DNA of 64,000 nt. It comes from UBA2031 sp037189985 (GTDB lineage: Bacteria; Pseudomonadota; Gammaproteobacteria; Pseudomonadales; Moraxellaceae). A program made the position numbers and the translations under genes. Positions 1-7,936 of this stretch are shown here, piece by piece; positions within the stretch are counted from its first letter, which is position 1, and the number at the start of each line of letters is the position of its first letter. The stretch lies in the NCBI GenBank assembly GCA_037189985.1, contig JBBCJX010000029.1, positions 1 to 64,000 of the forward strand. Direction: 5' to 3'. The notes beneath the pieces were generated by a model. That model was not told the DNA's origin. It was given only the letters and a program-made list of their open reading frames with translations, and searched no databases.

Positions 1-76
1 GCATAATGCGCGGCCTTTGGCCTGACCAGGCTGCGTATATGTGTACATGGATGTGTACAAACCAGAAGATGACAGC

Positions 77-147
77 ATGACAAACACTCAAATCGCCAGT
101 GAAGTCGCGGCTCGTAGGACTTTTGCGATTATTTCCCACCCAGACAC
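77..147 (+). pseudogene. prfC: prfC (peptide chain release factor 3), 5' fragment only
   Basis: From the ATG at 77 the frame reads MTNTQIASEVAARRTFAIIS and then HPD, the N-terminus of release factor 3, the GTPase that recycles RF1 and RF2 from the ribosome. In intact PrfC the next residues form the GTP-binding P-loop (AGKTT). Here the similarity stops after codon 23, and the following bases are the antisense of a TonB-receptor gene. The frame stays open by chance until 1309, but that stretch is not protein coding. A GTG at 41 and an ATG at 50 are in frame, but 77 matches the family start. This is either a real rearrangement that destroyed prfC or a chimeric join at an assembly end. Confidence 0.75.
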
Positions 148-649
148 CGGGGGCTTCCGCCAGGATGTCACGCGCGGATTTGGCGGCGACCTTGTCCATG
201 TCATCACGCGTGATGACGGTGACCGAACCGGCGGTTTCGTAGGTGACGTCATGGGGGTCGGCACGGACGGTGATGACCGGCAACAGCGTGTCATCGGCGG
301 CGGCCTGTGGCAGGACGCGCAGCGAGTAGCGGCCATCGGGTTCCTGCACGGCCTCCAGTCCGGTGCCGGCCAGCAGCAGGGCAAGCCCGCGCGACACGGA
401 GTGCCGGCCCTGAAGCCCGGCGCTCTGGCGGCCGTCGGTGAGCGTGGCATCCACGGAGAGCAGCACACCTGCCTCGCTGGCAAAGAGGCTGAGCGTGCGG
501 CTCAGGGGGCCGGCGGGAATGTTGTAGCTGCGGCTGCCGGCATTCCAGGCTGCCTCTGCAGGAGGGGGAGCAAACAGGCTGGCAGCGGCGCAGCCGGCCA
601 GCATGAGATGGGCGGCGAGGGCCAGTGTTCGCGAGGAGGGGGCGGACAT
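148..649 (-). pseudogene. FecA-type TonB-dependent receptor, N-terminal fragment
   Basis: The minus-strand frame starts at the ATG at 649, with an AAAGGGA ribosome site just upstream. It encodes a signal-like segment, then a secretin/TonB N-terminal (STN) domain with the phrases YNIPAGPLSRTLSLFASEAG and LLLAGTGLEA. The start of a plug domain follows (VTVITRDDMD, ARDILAEAPGV). STN domains mark receptors that signal to a FecR/FecI pair, and fecR and fecI lie directly upstream on the same strand. After EAPGV the similarity ends at about position 150, where prfC sequence begins. The frame stays open to the window edge, but the last 48 codons do not look like a receptor. Most of the plug and the whole barrel are missing. 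Confidence 0.75.
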
Positions 650-766
650 GGGTGTCCCTTTGTTTCCGGTGATTGGCGGCAGCTGATACCGGTAATGCCA
701 ATCCAGTCGGAAAAAGGGGAACCGGTGAGGGAGACTTTTTTGCGCCGGATTTCCCGGCGCGGGTTT

Positions 767-1768
767 TCAGGGGGCGGTATCGGCCGCTTTTTCTGGGCGG
801 GGCTCGATGGTTATCCACCACGGCAAGGTCCGCTTCACCTGCACCGGGAGCGTCGCTTCCAGGGCCGCCAGCACCCGTTCGGTGTCATGCAGAGGATAGG
901 CGCCTACCAGACGCAGGCCGGCCACCTCTGGCGTACAGCCGATATGACCGTGACGATAGCGCGACAATTCACTGATGAAGTCATCCAGGCGCATGTTGTC
1001 GGCCAGCAGCATGCCGCGTTGCCAGGATTGCCGGGCAAGGTCGGCGGCCTGTGTGCTGCCGATCTCCTGGCTGTCGAAATACGCCTGCTCGCCGGCTTGC
1101 ACGATGCGTGTTTTCTCGCCGGCCGCCGCAGGGTGTATCTCGACTGCGCCTTCGAAAACACTGAGCAGTGTGCGGTCCGGTCCGTCACGTACCGTGAAGC
1201 GGGTGCCCAGCGCGCGCAGGCGGCCATGGCGGGTATCCACAACCAAGGGGCGGGCCGGCATGGCGGTGTCTGCGGCGCTCTCGATGAGGATTTCCCCTTG
1301 CACCAGTGAGAGGGTGCGGAATGTCCGGGTGTAGTCGGCATTCGCGGCGCTCTGGGTGTTGAGCCAGAGTTGCGTGCCATCCGCCATGCGGAAATGACGG
1401 GTTTCGCCGATACCGGTGCGATAACCGGCGGTCCAGACCTGGAAGGTCTGGCTGCGCGAGCCACTGAAAGCAGCCATGCCCGTGACGCAGGCCAAGGCCA
1501 GCAGCCCGATGGCACGGCGCCTGCTGTGGCCGGCGGCATCCAGCGCCGCGCGCGCCGGCTCGGGGGCCAGTTGCCCGAACTGGCGGCCGATGGCTTCCAC
1601 TTTTGCCCAGGCCAACTGATGCGTCGGGCTTTCGTCCATCCAGTGCAGCCAGCGTTGGCGATCATCCTGCGCCACGGTGTCGGCATTGAGGAGGGCAAAC
1701 CATTCCGCCGCCTGTTCGAGCACGGCAAATTCAGAAGGAGAGTTCGCAGGGTGTCGGTTCATGGCCAT
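767..1768 (-). CDS. fecR: FecR-family anti-sigma / transmembrane signal transducer
   Basis: This 333-residue protein has the FecR layout. A cytoplasmic N-terminal DUF4880-like segment (EFAVLEQAAEWFALLNADTV, then WLHWMDESPTHQLAW) is followed by a single membrane helix around residues 88-107 and a periplasmic FecR domain (TGIGETRHFRMADGTQLWLN, SVFEGAVEI, QAGEQAYFD). In the known system FecR carries the signal from the substrate-loaded receptor to the sigma factor FecI. It starts 4 bases after the fecI stop, so the two are probably translationally coupled. An alternative start lies two codons downstream (Met3). The partner receptor gene downstream is broken at the window edge, so signalling may be orphaned in this assembly. 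Confidence 0.9.
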   Translation of the reverse strand: MAMNRHPANSPSEFAVLEQAAEWFALLNADTVAQDDRQRWLHWMDESPTHQLAWAKVEAIGRQFGQLAPEPARAALDAAGHSRRRAIGLLALACVTGMAAFSGSRSQTFQVWTAGYRTGIGETRHFRMADGTQLWLNTQSAANADYTRTFRTLSLVQGEILIESAADTAMPARPLVVDTRHGRLRALGTRFTVRDGPDRTLLSVFEGAVEIHPAAAGEKTRIVQAGEQAYFDSQEIGSTQAADLARQSWQRGMLLADNMRLDDFISELSRYRHGHIGCTPEVAGLRLVGAYPLHDTERVLAALEATLPVQVKRTLPWWITIEPRPEKAADTAP

Positions 1769-1772
1769 CCGC

Positions 1773-2279
1773 TCACGGCGCTTGCGAAAAAGTGAGGCAG
1801 TGCAACATCGCCTGTGCCATGTATTTCTTCACCATGCGCTCGGAAACCCCGAGTTTTTCAGCAATTTCACGATAGGTGAGGCCATCGAGCTGCGACCACA
1901 GAAAGGCGCGGCGGACCTTGTCCGGCAATTGCAGGAGCAAGGCATCGATTTCAAACAGCGCCTCCAGCATCAGTGCCTGTTCTTCCGGCGAGGGTGCCAA
2001 GGCTTCCGGCTGGGCCGCCAGCGCTTCCAGCCAGGCCCGCTCGATGTCCTGGCGACGCCAGAAATTGATCAGCAGTCCGCGTGCGATGGTCGTGAGGTAG
2101 GCGCGTGGCTCGCGCAGGCCCTCATGTTCGGGGCGTTGCAGGACACGCAGGAAAGTGTCCTGGGCCAGATCAGCCGCCTGTTGCGAGCATCCCAGCTTCT
2201 TGCGCAGCCAGCCGACCAGCCAGCCGTGATGGTCGGCATAGAGCAGGGCGGCGCCGCTGTGTGTGGGGCCAGACGACAT
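1773..2279 (-). CDS. fecI: FecI-family ECF RNA polymerase sigma factor
   Basis: This 168-residue ECF sigma factor has region 2 near the N-terminus (YADHHGWLVGWLRKKLGC, ADLAQDTFLRVL) and a region 4 helix-turn-helix at the C-terminus (LDGLTYREIAEKLGVSERMV). The wording is typical of the FecI group that transcribes iron-uptake receptor genes. It heads the operon fecI-fecR-receptor on the minus strand. A Fur box about 25 bases upstream of the start indicates iron repression. The length is normal for the family. The target promoter would be expected before the broken receptor gene. Confidence 0.93.
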   Translation of the reverse strand: MSSGPTHSGAALLYADHHGWLVGWLRKKLGCSQQAADLAQDTFLRVLQRPEHEGLREPRAYLTTIARGLLINFWRRQDIERAWLEALAAQPEALAPSPEEQALMLEALFEIDALLLQLPDKVRRAFLWSQLDGLTYREIAEKLGVSERMVKKYMAQAMLHCLTFSQAP

Positions 2280-2304
2280 GGGGCATTTCCGGTGGCAGGT
2301 CTCA

Positions 2305-2323
2305 AACGAGAATCATTATCAAC
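2305..2323 (-). promoter_or_regulatory. Fur box upstream of fecI
   Basis: The minus strand reads GTTGATAATGATTCTCGTT, close to the Fur consensus GATAATGATAATCATTATC. It lies 26-44 bases upstream of the fecI start, where it would overlap a promoter. Iron-loaded Fur would repress the sigma factor gene. Confidence 0.8.
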
Positions 2324-2421
2324 AAAGAAAGAAGATGGGCAAGCAGGCTTTCCCCTGTTTCGGACAAGGGGCGGGGTACAGGGAAGCTAAGGCAGGAGAG
2401 GAAGCAGGGTGCAGGCAGTCT

Positions 2422-3057
2422 TCAGTCGAAGACCTTGTCTTTGTATTCGCAGAGGTCTTCGATGAGGCAGCTCCCGCAGCGTGGCTTGCGCGCGATGCAG
2501 GTGTAGCGGCCGTGCAGGATGAGCCAGTGATGCGCATCCTGTTTGTATTCCGGTGGCGTGAATTTCTCCAGTTTCCTTTCCACTTCCACCACGTCCTTGC
2601 CGGGCGCGAGCTTCGTGCGGTTGGAAACTCGGAAGATGTGCGTGTCCACGGCGATCGTGGGGTGGCCGAAGGCCGTGTTCAGCACCACGTTCGCCGTCTT
2701 GCGGCCGACGCCGGGCAGGGCTTCCAGCGCTTCGCGGGATTCTGGCACCTGGCTGCCGTGCTGTTCGATGAGGATGCGGCAGGTCTTGATGACGTTCTCG
2801 GCCTTGCTGTTGAAAAGCCCGATGGTTTTTATGTAGTCCTTGAGCCCGTCCACGCCCAGCTTCAGGATTTTTTCCGGCGTATTGGCTTTCGGGTACAGCT
2901 TTGCCGTGGCCTTGTTCACGCCCACGTCGGTGGCCTGTGCAGACAGGATGACGGCAATCAGCAACTCAAACGGCGTGCTGTAGTTCAGCTCGGTGGTCGG
3001 ATGCGGGTTGGCGGCTTGCAGGCGGGCAAAGATTTGCTGGCGTTTGGCGGGATTCAT
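2422..3057 (-). CDS. nth: Endonuclease III (DNA glycosylase/AP lyase)
   Basis: This 211-residue base-excision repair enzyme removes oxidised pyrimidines and cuts at the abasic site. The helix-hairpin-helix LPGVGRKTA carries the catalytic Lys120, and VDTH carries Asp138, matching E. coli numbering. The C-terminal [4Fe-4S] ligands are present with the family spacing C-x6-C-x2-C-x5-C (CIARKPRCGSCLIEDLC). The frame extends upstream, but the Met at 3057 (MNPAKRQQIF) matches the family start; its ribosome site is weak. In many Pseudomonadales nth lies next to rsxB. Here a short-chain dehydrogenase on the other strand separates them. Confidence 0.96.
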   Translation of the reverse strand: MNPAKRQQIFARLQAANPHPTTELNYSTPFELLIAVILSAQATDVGVNKATAKLYPKANTPEKILKLGVDGLKDYIKTIGLFNSKAENVIKTCRILIEQHGSQVPESREALEALPGVGRKTANVVLNTAFGHPTIAVDTHIFRVSNRTKLAPGKDVVEVERKLEKFTPPEYKQDAHHWLILHGRYTCIARKPRCGSCLIEDLCEYKDKVFD

Positions 3058-3218
3058 GGGGGGCAGTTGGGCAAATGATGGGCCGATTCTAGGGGGAATC
3101 AGCAAGTCATGCAGCCTGGCGGGTCGGCGGCCATGCTGTTCTTGTCTGACCACCGGCAGCACGGTTGGTGGCTTCCTGAGGCAAGATGCGGGCTTCGCAT
3201 GGTAGCGGGAGCAAAGTC

Positions 3219-4016
3219 ATGACTCTTTCCCTGGCAGGCCGTACGGCCCTGGTGACGGGTGCCTCGGCCGGTATCGGTGAGGCCTTTGCGCGCTTGCTGG
3301 CAGCCGAGGGCGCGCATCTGCTCCTGGTGGCCCGGCGTGAAGACCGTTTGCGGGCGCTGGCTGACGAACTGGAACACGCGCACGGTATCCGGGCCGAAGT
3401 GTTTGCCGTCGATCTTTCAGAGCCGGGGGCCGTGGCAAAGATTGTCGAGGCCACCGAGCGCATGCATCTGGAAATCAATGTGCTGGTGAACAACGCCGGT
3501 TTTGCTGCCACCACGAGCTTCCTCAACAGCGACTGGCGGGCACTGCATGCCGAGATACAGGTGATGATGACGTCCGTCACTGAACTCATGCACCGTTTTT
3601 CACCCGGTATGCGTACGCGCGGTTTCGGCCGCATCATCAATCTGGCATCGCTGGCCGCGTTTGCGCCGACGGCACCCAGCATGCTTTACACCGGCATCAA
3701 GTCCTATGTGCTGAATGTCTCGCAGGCCGTGGACATGGAGCTCAAGCCGTACGGCGTTCATGTCACCGCATTGTGTCCCGGCTTTACCTGGTCAGAGTTT
3801 CACGACGTCCAGGGCACGCGCGACCTTACCAACAAATTGCCCGGTTTCATGTGGCAGGATGCCACGACGGTGGCACGTGAAGGATTCGATGCCGTCATGG
3901 CGGGCCGCGCGGTTTGTGTGCCTGGGTTACTCAACAAGACGGTGGCCTACACCTCCAGGCTTTTTCCAGAGCGTTTGCGGTACATGATGGGCAAGGCGGG
4001 GAAGATGGTGGAGTAG
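3219..4016 (+). CDS. SDR family NAD(P)-dependent oxidoreductase
   Basis: This is a 265-residue classical short-chain dehydrogenase. The Rossmann motif TGASAGIG is at residues 14-21, and an Arg-Arg pair after the second strand suggests NADP(H). NNAG is at 91-94. The catalytic residues are Ser144, Tyr157 and Lys161 (YTGIK). The substrate cannot be told from sequence; the C-terminal half resembles DltE-like and acyl-lipid SDRs. The start at 3219 is preceded by GGGAGC. The gene is monocistronic, divergent from nth and convergent with rsxB, and is followed by repeat copy A, whose hairpin may end its transcript. Confidence 0.88.
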   Translation: MTLSLAGRTALVTGASAGIGEAFARLLAAEGAHLLLVARREDRLRALADELEHAHGIRAEVFAVDLSEPGAVAKIVEATERMHLEINVLVNNAGFAATTSFLNSDWRALHAEIQVMMTSVTELMHRFSPGMRTRGFGRIINLASLAAFAPTAPSMLYTGIKSYVLNVSQAVDMELKPYGVHVTALCPGFTWSEFHDVQGTRDLTNKLPGFMWQDATTVAREGFDAVMAGRAVCVPGLLNKTVAYTSRLFPERLRYMMGKAGKMVE

Positions 4017-4099
4017 GGGGGATCGGACTTGTTTGCCGGGTGTCTAAAAAGCATCGCGGCTGAAGCCGCTCTCACAGGTCCGGTGATTTTTACCTGGGA

Positions 4100-4400
4100 T
4101 CAATGCACAGAAGGCCGTTGCGAGACGCCGCACGGCGCGAGCATGACCACGTTGCACCAGCTATAGCGCACAAAAGCCATAAGGTGCCCACAACCCAAGC
4201 GCTCCGCAGGAGTCGCTTTTTCTTTGCTTACTTTCTTTTGGCGAAGCAAAAGAAAGTAAGGCCCCGCCGGCAGGGCGCACCGCCAGAAGAAACAGGCAGC
4301 AGAAACAACAGGCTACAGGAGCCATTCTCTTAGGCGAGAAGGCGTACAAATCCCCGCTCTCCCGGGCAACCGGCAAACAAAGCCCAGCACGCGTATCCAA
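4100..4400 (+). repeat. Interspersed intergenic repeat, copy A
   Basis: This non-coding stretch fills the gap between the SDR gene and rsxB, which converge here. It shares ordered blocks with copies at 26757-27125 and 36050-36320, all in the same orientation: GCCGCACGGCGCGAGCATGA, CCACGTTGC, a hairpin at 4198-4216 (AGCGCTCC/GGAGTCGCT) followed by TTTTTC, a second dyad TTACTTTCTTTT/AAAAGAAAGTAA, GGCCCCGCCGGCAGGGCGCA, and CTCCCGGGCAA near the end. Short open frames inside are spurious. The first hairpin plus T-run looks like a rho-independent terminator for the + strand SDR gene. Confidence 0.85.
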
Positions 4401-4425
4401 CGCCAAAGAAAGAAAAGCCACACAT

Positions 4426-5163
4426 TCAGCCTCCCTTTCCAAGCACCTCCAGCTCAGCCCGCAACCTCTCTATCTCCTCCAGAATCCCTGCGGTGTCCTC
4501 ACCATTCTCTTCCGCAGCCGCAAGCCGGCGCTCCGCTTTTTTGAGATTGCTGCGCGCCAGTGCAGCAGCAATCACAGGCGACATCGCCGGCGCAGTCCCG
4601 GTTGTTGCTGTCTCAGGCTGTGCCACAGGAGCGGCAGCAGGACGCTGCTCCTCTTCCTCGCGCTGCAAGCGAGCCTTGCGTGCCTCGAAGCGTGCACGAT
4701 TGTGATCAGCGAATGCCTGCTTCTCCGCCTTGCCCGTGATCTTGGCAAAATCGTGGATATCAATGCAGTCCACGGGGCAGGCCGGGATACACAGATCGCA
4801 ACCGGTGCATTCATCCATGATGACGGTATGCATCAGCTTGGCCGCACCCACGATGGCATCCACCGGGCAGGCCTGTATGCACTTGGTGCAGCCTATGCAC
4901 TCGGGCTCGCGAATGTACGCAATGCGGCGGGTGGCAGGTTCGGTGCCGTAGTCCGGGTCCAGTGGCAACACGGGCTTGCCCAGCAGGCCGGCAAGATCGG
5001 CAATGGTGTCGGCGCCCCCCGGCACGCAACGGTTGATAGGGGCACCGGCGGCGATTTCCTCGGCATAGGGCCGGCAGCCCGGCGTCTTGCACTTGCCACA
5101 CTGGGTCTGGGGCAGGAGAGCCTCAATCTGGTCGACAAGGGGGATGCGGGTGGAGGAAGGCAT
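4426..5163 (-). CDS. rsxB: RsxB/RnfB-type electron transport ferredoxin
   Basis: This protein has 245 residues. It has an N-terminal four-cysteine Fe-S motif (Cys22, Cys25, Cys30, Cys46 within QTQCGKCKTPGC) and two [4Fe-4S] ferredoxin motifs (Cys89-x2-Cys-x2-Cys-x3-Cys99 and Cys119-x2-Cys-x2-Cys-x3-Cys129). A charged, coiled-coil-like C-terminal tail follows. RsxB normally acts in the Rnf/Rsx membrane complex that, among other roles, reduces SoxR. No other rsx gene lies in the window. The usual N-terminal membrane helix is absent from this start, so the protein may be soluble. The Met at 5163 (MPSSTRIPLV) fits the family. The upstream ribosome site is poor and the frame is open further upstream. 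Confidence 0.88.
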   Translation of the reverse strand: MPSSTRIPLVDQIEALLPQTQCGKCKTPGCRPYAEEIAAGAPINRCVPGGADTIADLAGLLGKPVLPLDPDYGTEPATRRIAYIREPECIGCTKCIQACPVDAIVGAAKLMHTVIMDECTGCDLCIPACPVDCIDIHDFAKITGKAEKQAFADHNRARFEARKARLQREEEEQRPAAAPVAQPETATTGTAPAMSPVIAAALARSNLKKAERRLAAAEENGEDTAGILEEIERLRAELEVLGKGG

Positions 5164-5317
5164 GGGCAGGGCGATGGCTGGCTTGTCGGCGATTATCCGT
5201 GATCCGGGGGACAAGGTGTACTCGTTGACGGGATTGTCGGGCAGAATCGCTGGCGCCCGATCTTTGTAGCGGGCCTGCCGATAACAACAAGCGCCATTGC
5301 TGCAAGCTGAGGGAACC

Positions 5318-6769
5318 ATGCTCAAGGACTCTGCCATCGCCCTGGCGGCGGCCATACGCGAAGGCCGCTTTTCATCGCGTGCCGTGATAGAGGCGCATAT
5401 CGAGCAGATGGAGCGCGTGAATCCGCGCCTGAATGCCGTCGTGCATACCCGCTTTGCCGAAGCCCGTGCCGAAGCCAACTATGCCGATGAGCGCCTGGCC
5501 GAGGCCCGTGCCAAAAAGGCGGTGCACAAGCTGCCGCCGCTGCATGGCGTGCCTTGCACCATCAAGGAGAATTTCGAGTTGCAGGGCACGCCACAGGCCT
5601 CGGGCCTGGTGTCCCGCAAGCACATCATCAATGACCACGATGCCGTCACGGTGGAGCGCCTGCGTGCTGCCGGTGCCATCCCGCTGGGGGTGACCAACAC
5701 TTCGGAGCTCTGCATGTGGATGGAGAGCTACAACGATGTCTATGGCCGCAGCAACAATCCCTATGATGCGGAGAGAACGGTAGGCGGCTCTTCCGGCGGG
5801 GAGGGCGCCATCGTGGGTGCCGGCGCCTCGCCGTTCGGCCTGGGTGCGGATGTGGGTGGCTCCATCCGTATGCCGGCATTTTTCAATGGTGTTTTCGGGC
5901 ACAAATGCTCACCCGGCCTGGTGCCGAACGAAGGCCAGTATCCGGTGCCTTCGGGGCGTACCAATGATTTCTTGTCGACCGGCCCGATTTGCCGTCGTGC
6001 CGAAGACCTGGAGCCTTTGCTGCGCATTCTGGGTGGTCCGTCTGCCGAAGGCATGAAGCCTGCTGCCAGCGTGGATTTTTCTCATCTGCGGGTGTTCACG
6101 CTGGCCCCGGACAGGGGGCCGCGTGCAAGGCCGGACATGTTGGCAGCGCAGGCACGTGCCGTGGCCGAACTGAAAAAAGCAGGTGCAAAAACGGCGACGG
6201 TTGATTTGCCCCTGCTCGACAAGTCATTCGATATCTGGTCGTCCATGCTGGCAGAAGGTGGCGACCAGAGTTTTTCGGACATGATGTTCGGCACACGCAA
6301 TCCGCTGCGCTCCATGGTGGAGTTGGGGCGCCTGGCGGTAGGCCGTTCGCCCCACACCTTGCCGCTGGTCATTCTCGCCTTGCTGGAGCGTGTGCCGGAG
6401 ATCGCTCCTGGTCGTGCGAAGAAATTCGTCGCCATGGGGGCAGAGCTCAAACGCCAGATTGAGGAGACGCTGGGAGACGACGGTGTGCTGGTGACGTTGC
6501 CCTACACTGAAGTAGCGCCGCGTCATGGCCGGCCGGTATTCCCGCCGTCTTTCAGCTGGGTGCGTTGCGGGATTTTCAACACGATGGAAGTACCCAGCAC
6601 TGCCATACCCATGGGATTGAACAGTGAAGGTTTGCCACTGGGTGTGCAGGTTGTGGCAGCTCAGGGGAATGATCATCTCACCATCGCTTGTGCGCTTGAG
6701 CTGGAGAAGCGGGTGGGGGGCTGGGTACCGCCTTGGGATGCGGTGGCGGTTGCCCGTACCAAGGGGTGA
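5318..6769 (+). CDS. Amidase (amidase signature family)
   Basis: This 483-residue protein has the amidase signature Ser-cisSer-Lys triad. Lys83 is in TIKEN, the paired serines are at about 158-159 in GGSSGG, and the nucleophile is Ser182 in VGGSIR. The family hydrolyses amides to acid plus ammonia. The overall wording is closest to fatty-acid-amide-hydrolase-like amidases, and the substrate is unknown. It is not GatA: the length is similar, but no gatB or gatC lies nearby. The start at 5318 has GAGGGA five bases upstream; the in-frame Met at 5297 has none. It is divergent from rsxB with a 154-base gap. Confidence 0.88.
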   Translation: MLKDSAIALAAAIREGRFSSRAVIEAHIEQMERVNPRLNAVVHTRFAEARAEANYADERLAEARAKKAVHKLPPLHGVPCTIKENFELQGTPQASGLVSRKHIINDHDAVTVERLRAAGAIPLGVTNTSELCMWMESYNDVYGRSNNPYDAERTVGGSSGGEGAIVGAGASPFGLGADVGGSIRMPAFFNGVFGHKCSPGLVPNEGQYPVPSGRTNDFLSTGPICRRAEDLEPLLRILGGPSAEGMKPAASVDFSHLRVFTLAPDRGPRARPDMLAAQARAVAELKKAGAKTATVDLPLLDKSFDIWSSMLAEGGDQSFSDMMFGTRNPLRSMVELGRLAVGRSPHTLPLVILALLERVPEIAPGRAKKFVAMGAELKRQIEETLGDDGVLVTLPYTEVAPRHGRPVFPPSFSWVRCGIFNTMEVPSTAIPMGLNSEGLPLGVQVVAAQGNDHLTIACALELEKRVGGWVPPWDAVAVARTKG

Positions 6770-6784
6770 GTTTTTGGGGTTTGT

Positions 6785-6822
6785 ATTGGGGGCGGGGGCT
6801 TTGCCCGGCCTTGGCCCCCAAT
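6785..6822 (+). terminator. Hairpin after the amidase gene
   Basis: An inverted repeat (ATTGGGGGC/GCCCCCAAT) lies 15 bases after the amidase stop. It has no clear T-run, so it may be an RNA-stability element or a weak terminator. Confidence 0.4.
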
Positions 6823-6918
6823 GACCAATCCCTGTCCCGGTGGCAACTGTTGTCAATCAAGACATGGGCTACCATGCCCGCCATGCTGTTTCCCCTGCCT
6901 GTCTTGCCGGAGTGCCTC

Positions 6919-7869
6919 ATGACCCAGCCCGAAAACTTCAGCCCTGCTGATATCACTGTCCGTTCCGGCATGGCCCTTGTTCGTCATCCACAAGGTGATG
7001 TCGAGCTCTGCTATGAGGACTGGGGCGACGAGAGCGCAACACCGTTGTTGCTCATCATGGGGTTGTCGGCCCAGATGCTGCTGTGGCCGGATGATTTCTG
7101 CCGTGATCTGGTGGGCAAGGGTTTTCGCGTGATCCGTTTCGACAATCGTGACATCGGCCTCTCCACCAAGATCAGGCAAAAGGTGGCGCCCATGAACGAG
7201 TTGCTGCGCATGGCGCGTTTCACGTTCGGCCTGACCAGCCCCTCGCCCTATACCTTGCACGACATGGCGGCTGATGCCATCGGCCTGCTGGATCATCTCG
7301 GCATTCGCAAGGCGCATGTTGCCGGTGCCAGCATGGGCGGCATGATTGCCCAGGTGCTGGCCGGCAAGTATCCCGATCGCGTGCAGTCGCTGGCCGTGAT
7401 TTTTTCCAGCACCAACCAGCCTTTCCTGCCGCCGCCACAGCCTTCCGCGCTCATGCCGCTGATGAAAGGCCCGGGCAAGGATGCCGGCAAGGAGCAGCTC
7501 GTGGCACACAGCATGAAGCTCATGCGCCGTATCGGCAGCCCTGCCTATCCGCAGCCCGAAGCTGAGTTGCGTGCCTTTGCCGAGCGCCTGCTGGAGCGCA
7601 GCTACAGTCCTGCCGGCGTCAAGCGCCAGTTCACGGCCGTGCTCAGTACCGGCAGCCTGCGGCCACTGGCGAAAAAGGTGCGTGTGCCGACCGTGGTCAT
7701 CCATGGTGACAGCGACCCCTTGGTGCGTCCTGCCTGTGGTCGTGCGGTAGCCCGTGCCATCCCCGGTGCAAAACTGCAGCTTATTCCCGGCATGGGCCAT
7801 GATCTGCCACGTGAGCTCTGGCCGCGCATTACCGGTTTGCTGAAAGACAACGCTGCAAAAGCAGGCTGA
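6919..7869 (+). CDS. Alpha/beta hydrolase
   Basis: This is a 316-residue alpha/beta hydrolase-fold protein. The oxyanion region reads LLLIMGLSAQMLLWPDDFC, and the nucleophile elbow is GASMGG. The acid is probably in VIHGDSDPLV, and the base is the His of GMGHDLP near the C-terminus. It resembles the aclacinomycin methylesterase RdmC/TAP-like esterase group, but the substrate is not known. The start at 6919 follows a GGAG at the right spacing. It is followed 67 bases later by a class II aldolase in the same direction and may share its transcript. Confidence 0.87.
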   Translation: MTQPENFSPADITVRSGMALVRHPQGDVELCYEDWGDESATPLLLIMGLSAQMLLWPDDFCRDLVGKGFRVIRFDNRDIGLSTKIRQKVAPMNELLRMARFTFGLTSPSPYTLHDMAADAIGLLDHLGIRKAHVAGASMGGMIAQVLAGKYPDRVQSLAVIFSSTNQPFLPPPQPSALMPLMKGPGKDAGKEQLVAHSMKLMRRIGSPAYPQPEAELRAFAERLLERSYSPAGVKRQFTAVLSTGSLRPLAKKVRVPTVVIHGDSDPLVRPACGRAVARAIPGAKLQLIPGMGHDLPRELWPRITGLLKDNAAKAG

Positions 7870-7936
7870 TTTTTCCAATTCTTTTGTATTTCTCCATCCG
7901 GAATGGATGGAGAAATTGCCCAGCCAGGAGTCCGTC

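Noticed and set aside
41..1309. A + strand open frame of 422 codons across the window start
   Set aside because: Only its first 23 codons from 77 match a real protein (PrfC). The rest is the antisense of fecA and fecR, open by chance in GC-rich DNA.
4103..4442. Small open frames inside the three interspersed repeats (also near 26818-27134 and 36051-36375)
   Set aside because: They follow the repeat rather than any conserved protein, differ in frame and ends between copies, and have poor ribosome sites.
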